Below are positions 15,306 through 24,656 of a stretch of 64,000 nt of DNA, piece after piece. The notes beneath the pieces were generated by a model. It saw nothing but the letters and a program-made list of their open reading frames with translations. It did no database searches and had not been told where the DNA came from. The position numbers were made by a program, and so were the translations under genes. Origin of the DNA: Polaromonas sp047303325 (GTDB taxonomy: Bacteria > Pseudomonadota > Gammaproteobacteria > Burkholderiales > Burkholderiaceae_C); NCBI RefSeq assembly GCF_047303325.1, contig NZ_JBKBEX010000026.1, forward strand, positions 1-64,000, written 5' to 3'. How positions within the stretch are numbered: position 1 is the first letter of the stretch; each line of letters starts with the position of its first letter.

Positions 15306-17252
15306 ATGATGAGCAACGCAGCACTCGGCATGACCATGCTCTGCCTGATCGTGGTCGTGATCATGCTGGGCTTTCCCACTGCCTTCACCCTGATGGGCCT
15401 GGGCATCATGTTCGGCTTCGTCGCTTTCTACGACCCGTCGGCGCACTGGCTGGACAACAAGATCTTCGACCTCATGGTGCAGCGCGCCTTCGGGGCCATG
15501 ACCAATGAAACCCTGTTATCCATCCCGCTGTTCGTGCTGATGGGGTATGTGATGGAGCGCGGCGCGCTGGTGGACAAGATGTTCCACAGCGTGCAGCTGG
15601 CCTTTCGCAGCGTGCCGGGCTCGCTGGCCGTCACCACGCTGATCATCTGCACTTTCTGGGGCATCGCCAGCGGCCTGGTGGGCGCGGTCGTGGTGCTGAT
15701 GGGCGTGATCGCCATGCGGCCCATGCTCAACGCCGGCTACGACACCCGGCTGGCCGCCGGCGTGATCACCGCCGGCGGCACGCTGGGCATCCTGATCCCG
15801 CCCTCGGTGATGATCATCGTCTACGCCGCCGTCGCGGGCCAGTCGGTGGTCAAGCTGTACGCCGCCGCCATGTTCCCCGGCTTCTTCCTGGCCCTGCTGT
15901 ACCTCGTCTACATCATTGGCTGGGTGCTGATCAATCCCAAGATCGCGCCCAAGCTGCCGCCCGAGCAGCAGCAGGTGCAAGTGCCTGCCTGGCTGCACGC
16001 CGTCGCCGGCGCCTACTCGCGCCGCATGCTGCCCGCATTGCTGGCCGCCACCGCCTCACCCGGCCGCGCCCTCAAAGCCGGCGTGGACGGCGTGAAGATC
16101 ACCCGCGGCCTGCTGGCACGCAGCCTGGGTCTGGCGCTGGTGCCGCTGGCGCTGGCCGCCGTCACCCTGGGCGCCGTCTGGTGGTATGTGGTGATCCATT
16201 CCCAGGAGGACAACGTCGCCAGCGCCGCGGCGCAGGTCACCCAGCGGGCCCAGGCGCCTGCGGCGGCAGGCACCGGTACCGGCCTGCAGGAAGCCCCCGG
16301 CGCCGAGGCGGCCCAGGCGCCGCCGCCCGCCGGCGGCGTGCAGGAACCGCCGACCGAAACCAGCGGCCTGCAGGAGCTGTCGGCCCCGCCCGGCGCCGTC
16401 GGCGAGCCGGCCGCCGGCCCGGCCAAGGACGAGCCCATGCAGCAGTTCGGCGACCCGGCGGCCGAGGGGCCGCACACCGCCGCCGTTCCCGAGGTCTTCT
16501 TCACCGGCTTCTGGATCGCCTGCGCCGTCACCTTGCTGCTGCTGGCCTGGTATTACTGGAAGTTCGACGCGGAGCAGTTCGAGATCCTGCGCCTGCTGGT
16601 GTCTTCCGTCATGCCGCTGGCCATACTCACCTTCGTCGTGCTGGCGGTGATCCTGTTCGGCATCACGACGGCCACCGAATCCGCGGCGGTCGGCGCGGCG
16701 GGCGCCTTCCTGATGGCCTGGCACGCCAAGACCCTGAATTTCCAGCGCATCAAGGAGGCGGTTTTCCTGACCGCCAAGACCACCTCCATGGTGTGCTGGC
16801 TGTTTGTCGGCTCGGCGCTGTTTTCGGCCGTATTCGCCCTGCTGGGCGGGCAGGCCGTGATCGAAAGATGGGTGCTGTCGATGGAACTCACGCCGCTGCA
16901 GTTCCTGCTGGTGTCGCAGGCCATCATCTTCGTCCTGGGCTGGCCGCTCGAATGGACCGAAATCATCGTGATCTTCGTGCCCATCTTCCTGCCGCTGCTG
17001 CAGCATTTCCAGATCGATCCCATCCTGTGGGGCGTGCTGGTTTTTGTGAACCTGCAGGCGGCCTTCCTGTCGCCGCCGGTCGCGATGAGCGCCTTCTACC
17101 TCAAAGGCGTTTCGCCTTCCCATGTGACCCTGAACCAGATCTTCGCCGGCATGATGCCCTACATGCTGATCGTGATCCTGTGCATGGTCTTCATGTACAT
17201 CTGGCCGGGCATGACGCTCTGGCTGCCCAAGTTCCTGTACGGCGGCGGCTGA
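15306..17252 (+). CDS. TRAP transporter large permease (DctM) with long central insert
   Basis: Protein of 648 residues; ordinary DctM proteins have about 430. The N-terminal half keeps DctM features (PLFVLMGYVMERGALVDKMF, GTLGILIPPSVMIIVYAAVAGQSVVKLY) and so does the C-terminal half (GITTATESAAVGAAGAFLMA, LEWTEIIVIFVPIFLP). Between them, about residues 215-420 carry an insertion: two extra hydrophobic segments flanking a Pro/Ala/Gly/Glu-rich loop (about 297-396) with repeated LQE and QEPP motifs. The frame is continuous, so this is not an assembly frameshift. It starts at the base after the DctQ stop. Confidence 0.9.
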   Translation: MMSNAALGMTMLCLIVVVIMLGFPTAFTLMGLGIMFGFVAFYDPSAHWLDNKIFDLMVQRAFGAMTNETLLSIPLFVLMGYVMERGALVDKMFHSVQLAFRSVPGSLAVTTLIICTFWGIASGLVGAVVVLMGVIAMRPMLNAGYDTRLAAGVITAGGTLGILIPPSVMIIVYAAVAGQSVVKLYAAAMFPGFFLALLYLVYIIGWVLINPKIAPKLPPEQQQVQVPAWLHAVAGAYSRRMLPALLAATASPGRALKAGVDGVKITRGLLARSLGLALVPLALAAVTLGAVWWYVVIHSQEDNVASAAAQVTQRAQAPAAAGTGTGLQEAPGAEAAQAPPPAGGVQEPPTETSGLQELSAPPGAVGEPAAGPAKDEPMQQFGDPAAEGPHTAAVPEVFFTGFWIACAVTLLLLAWYYWKFDAEQFEILRLLVSSVMPLAILTFVVLAVILFGITTATESAAVGAAGAFLMAWHAKTLNFQRIKEAVFLTAKTTSMVCWLFVGSALFSAVFALLGGQAVIERWVLSMELTPLQFLLVSQAIIFVLGWPLEWTEIIVIFVPIFLPLLQHFQIDPILWGVLVFVNLQAAFLSPPVAMSAFYLKGVSPSHVTLNQIFAGMMPYMLIVILCMVFMYIWPGMTLWLPKFLYGGG

Positions 17253-17331
17253 CCGCCTGGCCTCGGCCCCCGGGGCGCTCAATCCCTGCCCGGGGGTGAG
17301 CGCTTGAACAGCCCCCGCTTACGGAGTAAGA

Positions 17332-17353
17332 TTGACGTTTACGTAAACGTCAA
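17332..17353. promoter_or_regulatory. Perfect 22-bp palindromic operator upstream of icmF
   Basis: Arms TTGACGTTTAC and GTAAACGTCAA abut to give a perfect 22-bp palindrome, 44 bp upstream of the icmF ATG. It resembles the ACGT-containing palindromes reported for MerR-family LiuR regulators of branched-chain amino acid breakdown, which would suit this gene; the specific regulator is inference, as no liuR gene is in the window. Confidence 0.75.
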
Positions 17354-17397
17354 CTACAGTGAGTGGGGCGCCGACCCGCCACCGCCCGGAGACAACC

Positions 17398-20300
17398 ATG
17401 ACCGACATGTCCGCTGAATACAAAGCGCTCGCCAGCTACCGCCCCACGCACAAGGTGCGCTTCATCACGGCGGCCAGCCTGTTTGACGGCCATGACGCGG
17501 CCATTAACATCATGCGGCGCATCCTGCAAAGCATGGGCGCCGAGGTCATCCACCTGGGCCACAACCGCAGCGTCGACGAGGTCGTGACCGCCGCCCTGCA
17601 GGAAGACGCCCAGGGCATCGCCATCAGCTCCTACCAGGGCGGGCATGTCGAGTACTTCAAGTACATGGTCGACCTGCTCAAAAGCCGCGGCGGCGAGCAC
17701 ATCCAGGTTTTCGGCGGCGGCGGCGGCGTCATCGTGCCGCCCGAGATTCGCGAGCTGCATGCCTACGGCGTCACCCGCATCTACAGCCCCGAAGACGGCC
17801 AGAAAATGGGCCTGGCCGGCATGATCGGCGAGATGGTCATGCGCTGCGACAAGGACCTGACCGGCTTCGCACCCAAAACCGTCAAGGCCATTGAAGGCCA
17901 TGGCGAGATGAACTGGCGGGCGCTGGCCCAGCTGATCACTGCGCTTGAGAATGGCAAGGCCGATGCCGCCTTGGTTGACAAGGTACGTACGCAAGCCGCC
18001 ACCCGCAAGATTCCCGTGTTGGGCATCACCGGCACCGGCGGCGCCGGCAAGTCCTCTCTGACCGATGAGCTGATACGCCGCCTGCGCCTGGACCAGAACG
18101 ACAAGCTGCGCGTGGCCGTCATCAGCATCGACCCCTCGCGCCGCAAAAGCGGCGGCGCCCTGCTCGGCGACCGCATCCGCATGAACGCCATCAACCCGTG
18201 GACCGTGCCCGCAGCCGGGCAAAAGAACGCCGACAGCGGCCAGCGCGTGTTCATGCGCTCCCTGGCCACGCGCGACTTCGGCTCCGAAATCAGCCAGGCC
18301 TTGCCCGACGTGATCGCCGCCTGCAAATGTGCAGGCTTTGATTTGATCGTGGTCGAGACCTCGGGCATCGGCCAGGGCGACGCAGCCATCGTGCCGCATG
18401 TGGATGTGCCCATGTATGTGATGACGCCCGAGTTCGGCGCAGCCAGCCAGCTCGAAAAAATCGACATGCTGGACTTCGCCGAGTTCATCGCCATCAACAA
18501 GTTCGACCGCAAAGGTTCGCTCGACGCCTTGCGCGATGTTTCCAAACAGGTGCAGCGCAACAAGGAAGCCTGGAGCACGCCGGCCGACAAAATGCCGGTC
18601 TTCGGCACCATGGCCGCGCGCTTTAATGACGACGGCGTGACCGCGCTCTACCAGGCCCTCAAGCCGCGCCTGGCCGCGCTGGGCCTGGCGCTTGAGAGCG
18701 GCGTACTGCCCGCGGCCGGCGTGCGCCACAGCACCAACCAGACACCCGTGGTGCCGGCCGCGCGCACGCGCTACCTGGCCGAGATCAGCGACACCGTGCG
18801 CGGCTACAAAAAGCGTGCCCGCGCCCAGGCCCAGCTCGCGCGCGAGGTGCAGCAGCTCAAGGCCGCTGCCGCCATGCTGAAAATCGACAAGCCTGACCGC
18901 GCACCGGCCGCCGAAGCCGCGCTGGACCTGGCCGGCCACCGCAAGGCGCGCATGGATGCCGACGCCCGCGCCCTGCTGGCCCAGTGGCCCGACATGCAGG
19001 CCGCTTATGCCGGCGACGAATACGTCGTGAAAATCCGCGACAAGGAAATCCGCACCGCGCTGACCACCAAGTCGCTCTCGGGCACCACCATACGCAAGGT
19101 GGCGCTGCCGCAGTACGAAGACCACGGCGAAATCCTCAAGTGGCTGATGCTGGACAACGTGCCCGGCAGCTACCCTTACACCGCCGGCACCTTCGCCTTC
19201 AAGCGCGAGGGCGAGGACCCGACCCGCATGTTCGCCGGCGAGGGCGACCCCTTCCGCACCAACACCCGCTTCAAACTGCTCAGCGAAGGCATGGCCGCCA
19301 AACGCCTGTCCACCGCCTTCGACTCGGTCACGCTCTACGGCAACGACCCGGCGCTGCGCCCCGACATCTACGGCAAGGTCGGCAACTCGGGCGTGTCCAT
19401 CGCCACGCTCGACGACATGAAGGTGCTGTACGACGGCTTTGACCTCTGCAACCCGTCGACCTCGGTCTCCATGACCATCAATGGCCCGGCCCCGACCATC
19501 CTCGCGATGTTCATGAACACGGCCATCGACCAGAACCTCGACAAGTTCAAAAAAGACAACGGCCGCGACCCGACCGCCACCGAAGCCGCCAAGATTCGCG
19601 AATGGGTGCAGGAAAACGTGCGCGGCACGGTGCAGGCCGATATCCTGAAAGAAGACCAGGGCCAGAACACCTGCATCTTCTCGACCGAGTTCAGCCTAAA
19701 AGTCATGGGCGACATCGCCCAGTACTTTGTGCACAACCGGGTGCGCAACTTCTACAGTGTCTCCATCAGCGGTTACCACATCGCCGAAGCCGGCGCCAAC
19801 CCCATCAGCCAGCTGGCCTTCACGCTGTCCAACGGTTTCACCTTTGTCGAAGCGTATCTGGCGCGCGGCATGCACATCGACGACTTCGCGCCCAACCTGA
19901 GCTTCTTCTTCAGCAACGGCATGGACCCGGAGTACACCGTGATGGGGCGCGTCGCGCGCCGCATTTGGGCCGTGGCCATGAAAGAAAAATACGGCGCCAA
20001 CGAACGCAGCCAGAAGCTCAAGTACCACATCCAGACCTCGGGCCGCAGCCTGCACGCGCAGGAAATCCAGTTCAACGACATACGCACCACGCTGCAGGCG
20101 CTGATCGCGATTTACGACAACTGCAACTCGCTGCACACCAACGCGTTTGATGAAGCCATCACCACACCGACCGAGGAATCGGTGCGCCGCGCCATGGCGA
20201 TCCAGCTCATCATCAACCGCGAATGGGGCCTGGCCAAGAACGAGAACCCCTCGCAGGGCGCTTTCATCATCGAAGAACTTACCGAACTGCTCGAGGAAGC

Positions 20301-20721
20301 GGTACTCAGCGAGTTCGAACGCATCGCCGAGCGCGGCGGTGTGCTGGGTGCCATGGAAACCGGCTACCAGCGCGGCCGCATCCAGGACGAGTCCATGCAC
20401 TACGAGATGCTCAAGCACACCGGCGAGCTGCCCATCATCGGCGTCAACACCTTCCGCAACCCGCACGGCGACGCGGTGCAGGACAAGCTCGAGCTGGCCC
20501 GCTCCACCGAGGAAGAAAAACAAAACCAGCTCAAGCGCCTGGACGACTTCCACCGCCGCCACGCCGCCGAATCACCGGCCATGCTCAAGCGCCTGCAACA
20601 GGCCGTGATCGAAAACCTCAATGTCTTCGAAGTACTGATGGACGCGGTGCGCGTCTGCTCGCTGGGGCAGATCACCAATGCGCTGTTTGAGGTGGGTGGG
20701 CAGTACCGGCGGAATATGTAA
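17398..20721 (+). CDS. icmF: Fused isobutyryl-CoA mutase (IcmF)
   Basis: Protein of 1107 residues, a natural fusion of three parts. These are an N-terminal B12-binding domain (FDGHDAAINIMRRIL gives the DxHxxG-like cobalamin motif), a MeaI-type GTPase chaperone (P-loop GITGTGGAGKSSLT) and the acyl-CoA mutase barrel (YPYTAGTFAFKREGEDPTRM). It interconverts isobutyryl-CoA and n-butyryl-CoA (and related substrates such as pivalyl-CoA) using adenosylcobalamin. The ATG at 17398 follows GGAGAC. Length and order are those of characterised IcmF from Cupriavidus. The gene stands alone downstream of the TRAP operon, under the palindrome at 17332-17353, and belongs to valine or branched acyl-CoA metabolism. 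Confidence 0.96.
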   Translation: MTDMSAEYKALASYRPTHKVRFITAASLFDGHDAAINIMRRILQSMGAEVIHLGHNRSVDEVVTAALQEDAQGIAISSYQGGHVEYFKYMVDLLKSRGGEHIQVFGGGGGVIVPPEIRELHAYGVTRIYSPEDGQKMGLAGMIGEMVMRCDKDLTGFAPKTVKAIEGHGEMNWRALAQLITALENGKADAALVDKVRTQAATRKIPVLGITGTGGAGKSSLTDELIRRLRLDQNDKLRVAVISIDPSRRKSGGALLGDRIRMNAINPWTVPAAGQKNADSGQRVFMRSLATRDFGSEISQALPDVIAACKCAGFDLIVVETSGIGQGDAAIVPHVDVPMYVMTPEFGAASQLEKIDMLDFAEFIAINKFDRKGSLDALRDVSKQVQRNKEAWSTPADKMPVFGTMAARFNDDGVTALYQALKPRLAALGLALESGVLPAAGVRHSTNQTPVVPAARTRYLAEISDTVRGYKKRARAQAQLAREVQQLKAAAAMLKIDKPDRAPAAEAALDLAGHRKARMDADARALLAQWPDMQAAYAGDEYVVKIRDKEIRTALTTKSLSGTTIRKVALPQYEDHGEILKWLMLDNVPGSYPYTAGTFAFKREGEDPTRMFAGEGDPFRTNTRFKLLSEGMAAKRLSTAFDSVTLYGNDPALRPDIYGKVGNSGVSIATLDDMKVLYDGFDLCNPSTSVSMTINGPAPTILAMFMNTAIDQNLDKFKKDNGRDPTATEAAKIREWVQENVRGTVQADILKEDQGQNTCIFSTEFSLKVMGDIAQYFVHNRVRNFYSVSISGYHIAEAGANPISQLAFTLSNGFTFVEAYLARGMHIDDFAPNLSFFFSNGMDPEYTVMGRVARRIWAVAMKEKYGANERSQKLKYHIQTSGRSLHAQEIQFNDIRTTLQALIAIYDNCNSLHTNAFDEAITTPTEESVRRAMAIQLIINREWGLAKNENPSQGAFIIEELTELLEEAVLSEFERIAERGGVLGAMETGYQRGRIQDESMHYEMLKHTGELPIIGVNTFRNPHGDAVQDKLELARSTEEEKQNQLKRLDDFHRRHAAESPAMLKRLQQAVIENLNVFEVLMDAVRVCSLGQITNALFEVGGQYRRNM

Positions 20722-20770
20722 ATCGCCGGGGGCTGCTATGACCCAACTGACCAATGGCAAATGATTTGAG

Positions 20771-21919
20771 CTATTGACGAATCCTTCCAGCACTGGTGAC
20801 GATGGATAACTCGACGAAGCTGGAGCCGGAGTGCTGTCCAGGTTTAAAGCTGATCACATAACCACCAAGGTCAAAATTGCTCATGCCGTCCAAGGCTAGA
20901 ACGGTCCCTTCGCGGCTGGGCCTGCTGCCTTGGCGGCGTATCACCTCGGAAATGACGCGAGCGGCGATGTAGCCCTCCATCATGGCGTAGCTCACAGGCA
21001 CTTCCAGGTTACGCGCCTTGACTGCAATGTCGGTAAATTCCTTGACAAGCGGGTTGGAGACCCTGTACGGACTCGGCGTCACCTGGGCGATAGCCACACC
21101 TTGCATCTGCTCCGGAGACAGCCGTTTGGAGAGTTGCTCGATGTCGGCGCCCGAATGCGCAAGCAGTTGGGCCGCGCCGCCAGCGATACGGTACTTCTCA
21201 ATAAAGCCGGCCGCGGCAGCCCCGCTGGAAACCATGATGATCGCTTGCGGCTGCATGTTCATGAAAGTGTCCACGGCGTCAGTGACGTTGACCGTGTTTG
21301 CGACGTAAGAGCCGCGTCCCTCAATAGTCGCCCCGGCTTTCCTGGCCGCATCCTCGGCCGCGGCGATGACCGAAGTCGAGCCCGGCCCAGCCTCATGGAA
21401 AAACCCCAGGCGCTTGATCCCGATGGTGGCCAAATGCTCAATGAGTTTGGAAATCTCGTCGCGCAGGCCTGCCCGCACGCTATACAGGTAGGGAACGTCC
21501 GGCTGAATCTCCGAAGTGCGGTAGCCCACCAGGGCAATCTTCTCTTTTGCCAAGATGCCCGCAGACACCAGGCCGGCCACATTCCTGCCGCCAAAGTAAC
21601 CGGCCAGGACCATCGGGCTATCTTCGGCAATCATCTGCTTTGTCAAGGTGACTGTGTCGTCGGGTGCTCCCCCGTCGTCCTTGCGCAGGAGTGTGAACTT
21701 ATGGCCGTTGATGCCGCCGGCCTTGTTCAGGGCGGTGAAATGCAATTGCATGCCGGCGGCGTAAGCGCGGCCCTGACCGGCCTCCGGCCCTGACATGGGG
21801 CCGACCTGGCCCACCAGGATCTCGGCGGCGAGTATCGGACCCGTTCCCATCACAAGGGCAGCCACGGCCAGTGCCTTCAGGGTCTTGGCGAAAGCCGACG
21901 ATAAACAACGGTTGCGCAT
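20771..21919 (-). CDS. ABC-type branched-chain amino acid/amide receptor, orphan
   Basis: Periplasmic binding protein of 382 residues in the Leu/Ile/Val-binding (type I fold) family. It has a signal peptide ending near ILAAEI, then ILVGQVGPMSGPEAGQGRAYAAG and ALNKAGGINGHKFTLLRKDD, the usual ligand-cleft regions. No permease or ATPase gene is adjacent. It lies downstream of an MmgE/PrpD gene on the same strand with a gap of 78 bp, so it is probably expressed with it. Confidence 0.88.
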   Translation of the reverse strand: MRNRCLSSAFAKTLKALAVAALVMGTGPILAAEILVGQVGPMSGPEAGQGRAYAAGMQLHFTALNKAGGINGHKFTLLRKDDGGAPDDTVTLTKQMIAEDSPMVLAGYFGGRNVAGLVSAGILAKEKIALVGYRTSEIQPDVPYLYSVRAGLRDEISKLIEHLATIGIKRLGFFHEAGPGSTSVIAAAEDAARKAGATIEGRGSYVANTVNVTDAVDTFMNMQPQAIIMVSSGAAAAGFIEKYRIAGGAAQLLAHSGADIEQLSKRLSPEQMQGVAIAQVTPSPYRVSNPLVKEFTDIAVKARNLEVPVSYAMMEGYIAARVISEVIRRQGSRPSREGTVLALDGMSNFDLGGYVISFKPGQHSGSSFVELSIVTSAGRIRQ

Positions 21920-21997
21920 GATGAGAGTTTCCTTTTGTGCTGCGAAACTGACGGACCTGGGTATCGATCAGTGGTCAGCAAGGCTGTATTCCATGGA

Positions 21998-23425
21998 TCA
22001 AGGAAGGGGCCCCGCCCCCCCTCTTCGTGGGCGGCCGAAACGTGTACCGTCATCGACCTCGGCCTCGAACTGAAGCTGCGCCAACAGTTGGCGAACCTTG
22101 ACGCCTTGCGGCCTGGCAAGGCTGTCGCGAAGCGGTGCCAGGCGCTCTTGCGCAAGGATGCCCGTCGTGCATTGTTCGAATTTGATTTGCCGCTCCAAGG
22201 CCGAAAACGGATTCAGGAACGACCCTTTGGCGTGTTGAACGACGCGCTCCAGGCGTCGTCCGTCCTTCAAGGTCACGGCTGTGGTGTGGGGAAGCAGCTG
22301 CGTCGCGGTTTCTGTACGTGTCGGGTTCAAGCGCAATTCGACGCGTGGCATGAGCCGTCGGGTCATATCGTCATGCACCGCTTGCGGCGTGAAGTCGGCC
22401 AACGTGACCGTGCCGTAACGGAGCATCGTGGCCACCGCGTAAGGCATGGAGAACATGGCTTCGCGGGGATTCCTGGGCTCCGGGTATTTGAGGTTCACCA
22501 GGTTGACGCGCCCTACCCATGTTTCGACACGCTCAACGTCCTCCATGCCGAATCGGTTTTCGGTGGCGAGGGCTTGTAACGCGTCCAGGCAGCGGTGTGT
22601 GGACGCACAGTTGGGATACAGCTTGAACGCCAGGCCGTGGCTGTCGATCGCCAGCGGGCCGTCACCGACCGCAGCCACGGACTGCCAGTCGGCCGCAGAG
22701 CCGCCGGCGTAGAGCGCGCCAAACCCGTGCGGACCTTCCAGGGCTTTCTCGCTGCCCGTGACGCCCGATGCTGCAAGCGATGCGGCCAGGACACCGCCTT
22801 GAGCCGCCAGTCCGGCATGCACGGGTTTCGTGTCGGTGCCGAACTGGACCTTGGGTCCAGCTGCCATGGAAACGGCCAGGCTCAGGGCATGCGTCATCCT
22901 GGCCGCGTCCATCCCAAGCAGTCTGCCGCAAGCTACTGCGGCAGCGATCACGCCAATGGTTTGAGTGCCGTGCCAGCCTTTTTCGGCATGGGACCGGTCC
23001 ATCGCCATCCCGACGCGGGCCATCACCTCGCTCCCGATGATCAGCGCGTCCAGCACGGCGTCCAGCGTGGCATCCATCTCGTGGGCTTGCGCCAGGATGG
23101 CTGGGATCACCGCGCAGCCAAAATGACCACCAGCGACGAAAAACATCTCATCGAGCTCCCGCGCATGGGCGGCCGTGCCGTTGGCCAGTGCACTGAAGGC
23201 GGCACAAGTCCCGGTGTTGCTGCCCACCACCGGGACCGATCCCGCGACACGCAAGCCCGCCCGTACCGATGCGCAAACCGGGTCCCCCGCACCTGCCACC
23301 ATGGCGGCGATGGTGTCCTCCAGGGAGTGCTCTGCCGTGCGCAGGGTGGATTCGCCCCAATGATTGGGGACCGTGGCGGCCCAGTGCGCGAGAACATGGG
23401 TAGCGGGAACGGAGGAACTGGGCAT
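21998..23425 (-). CDS. MmgE/PrpD family protein
   Basis: Protein of 475 residues related to 2-methylcitrate dehydratase PrpD, immune-responsive gene 1 (cis-aconitate decarboxylase) and iminodisuccinate epimerase. Landmarks are NGTAAHARELDEMFFVAGGHFG (active-site His/Asp region), KGWHGTQTIGVIAAAVACGRLL and KLYPNCASTHRCLDALQAL. The ATG at 23425 is chosen since the upstream 36 codons of open frame lack similarity to the family. It sits between two periplasmic receptors and a LysR regulator. This suggests catabolism of an imported carboxylic acid by dehydration, decarboxylation or epimerisation; the exact reaction is not decidable. Confidence 0.88.
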   Translation of the reverse strand: MPSSSVPATHVLAHWAATVPNHWGESTLRTAEHSLEDTIAAMVAGAGDPVCASVRAGLRVAGSVPVVGSNTGTCAAFSALANGTAAHARELDEMFFVAGGHFGCAVIPAILAQAHEMDATLDAVLDALIIGSEVMARVGMAMDRSHAEKGWHGTQTIGVIAAAVACGRLLGMDAARMTHALSLAVSMAAGPKVQFGTDTKPVHAGLAAQGGVLAASLAASGVTGSEKALEGPHGFGALYAGGSAADWQSVAAVGDGPLAIDSHGLAFKLYPNCASTHRCLDALQALATENRFGMEDVERVETWVGRVNLVNLKYPEPRNPREAMFSMPYAVATMLRYGTVTLADFTPQAVHDDMTRRLMPRVELRLNPTRTETATQLLPHTTAVTLKDGRRLERVVQHAKGSFLNPFSALERQIKFEQCTTGILAQERLAPLRDSLARPQGVKVRQLLAQLQFEAEVDDGTRFGRPRRGGAGPLP

Positions 23426-23532
23426 GCTTGTCTTTGAGGTGTGTTTGGTATGGGGTGCGCCTGTCAGCGCATCCTTGTGTGAAGCGAATGGCCGAAACGC
23501 AACTGCAGGCCTACGCGAAAGGCCAGGCAACA

Positions 23533-24507
23533 TCAGTCAAGCTTGACTCCGGCGGTACGGATCACGTCACCCCATTTTTTCGCCTCGCTGTCGATGTGCG
23601 TCTTGAAAAACTCGGGGCTTCCCCCGAGTGCGACCTGCCCTGTTTGCGCGAATTCAGCCTTTGTCGCAGGTGCCTGCAACCAGTTGTTGATTTCACGGTT
23701 CAGGCGCAGGATCACCGGCCGGGGCGTGCCCGCCGGGGCCACAATGCCGCCCCAGGCTACTACCTCGAAGCCTGCAATACCGGCCTCCTCCATGGTCGGA
23801 ACATCCGGCAATAGCGCCGAGCGACGTTTGCTGGTAACCGCGAGCGGACGCACCTTGCCCGACTGGACGGCGCCCACCATGGACGGCAGGTTGTCGAACA
23901 TGAAATCGATTTGCCCGCCGATCAGGTCGCTCTGCGCCTGCGGGGCGCCGCGGTAGGGAATGTGGCTAAAGCTGATGCCGGCTTTTTCCTTGAGGATTTC
24001 GCCGCTGAGGTGGCTGGTGGTGCCGTTGCCGCCGGAGCCCATGGCCAGGCGGCCCGGGTGGCTCTTGGCATAGATGACCAGTTCGCGCACCGAGGTGATG
24101 GGCAAACCCTGGCGGACCACCAGGACGTTGGGGACCTGCGAGAGCACGGCCACCGGTGCCAGGTCCTTGTCGGGGTTGTAGGGCATCTTGGCGATCAGGC
24201 CGCGGTTGATGGCCATGGTCACGATATTGCCGAAGCCCAGCGTGTAACCGTCGGGCTTGGCGGTAGCCACCGCCTGCATGGCGATGGTGCCTGCCGCGCC
24301 CGGGCGATTCTCGACGATCACCGATTGCTTGAGCTTGTCCTGCAGGTAGTAGGCCAGCTTGCGGCTGGTCAGGTCTGGCGTACCGCCGGCGGACGAGGGC
24401 ACGATCAGTTTGATAGGCTGGGTGGCGGGCCAATCCGCCGCCAGGACGGTGCCAGCCAGCGTGGCCGCCGCCAGCAGCAGTACGAGGCGTGCTTGAAATT
24501 TCGACAT
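23533..24507 (-). CDS. Bug/TctC family receptor (second copy)
   Basis: Protein of 324 residues with signal peptide (LVLLLAAATLAGTVLAAD) and Bug motifs IKLIVPSSAGGTPDLTSR, VIVENRPGAAGTIAMQAVA, GSGGNGTTSHLSGEIL and IPYRGAPQAQSDLIGGQIDF. The ATG at 24507 begins the signal peptide; earlier frame is not used. First gene of a minus-strand set with the PrpD-like gene and the ABC receptor, divergent from a LysR gene. No membrane subunits are nearby. Confidence 0.92.
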   Translation of the reverse strand: MSKFQARLVLLLAAATLAGTVLAADWPATQPIKLIVPSSAGGTPDLTSRKLAYYLQDKLKQSVIVENRPGAAGTIAMQAVATAKPDGYTLGFGNIVTMAINRGLIAKMPYNPDKDLAPVAVLSQVPNVLVVRQGLPITSVRELVIYAKSHPGRLAMGSGGNGTTSHLSGEILKEKAGISFSHIPYRGAPQAQSDLIGGQIDFMFDNLPSMVGAVQSGKVRPLAVTSKRRSALLPDVPTMEEAGIAGFEVVAWGGIVAPAGTPRPVILRLNREINNWLQAPATKAEFAQTGQVALGGSPEFFKTHIDSEAKKWGDVIRTAGVKLD

Positions 24508-24656
24508 CGATGACTCCAACTTCTGTTCTTGAGGCCCCTTACCGGGCGCCCTGAATATCTGACATGCGCGATGGCCTGTCCAACGGAATAAACGCATGCC
24601 CCCCTGCATTTATTTCATGACCACGCAGCCTTTTTCATTGCGGACGAATCGATGCC

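Noticed and set aside
17350..19125. 591-codon minus-strand frame opposite icmF
   Set aside because: Entirely antisense to the conserved B12 and GTPase domains of IcmF; no family features or ribosome site.
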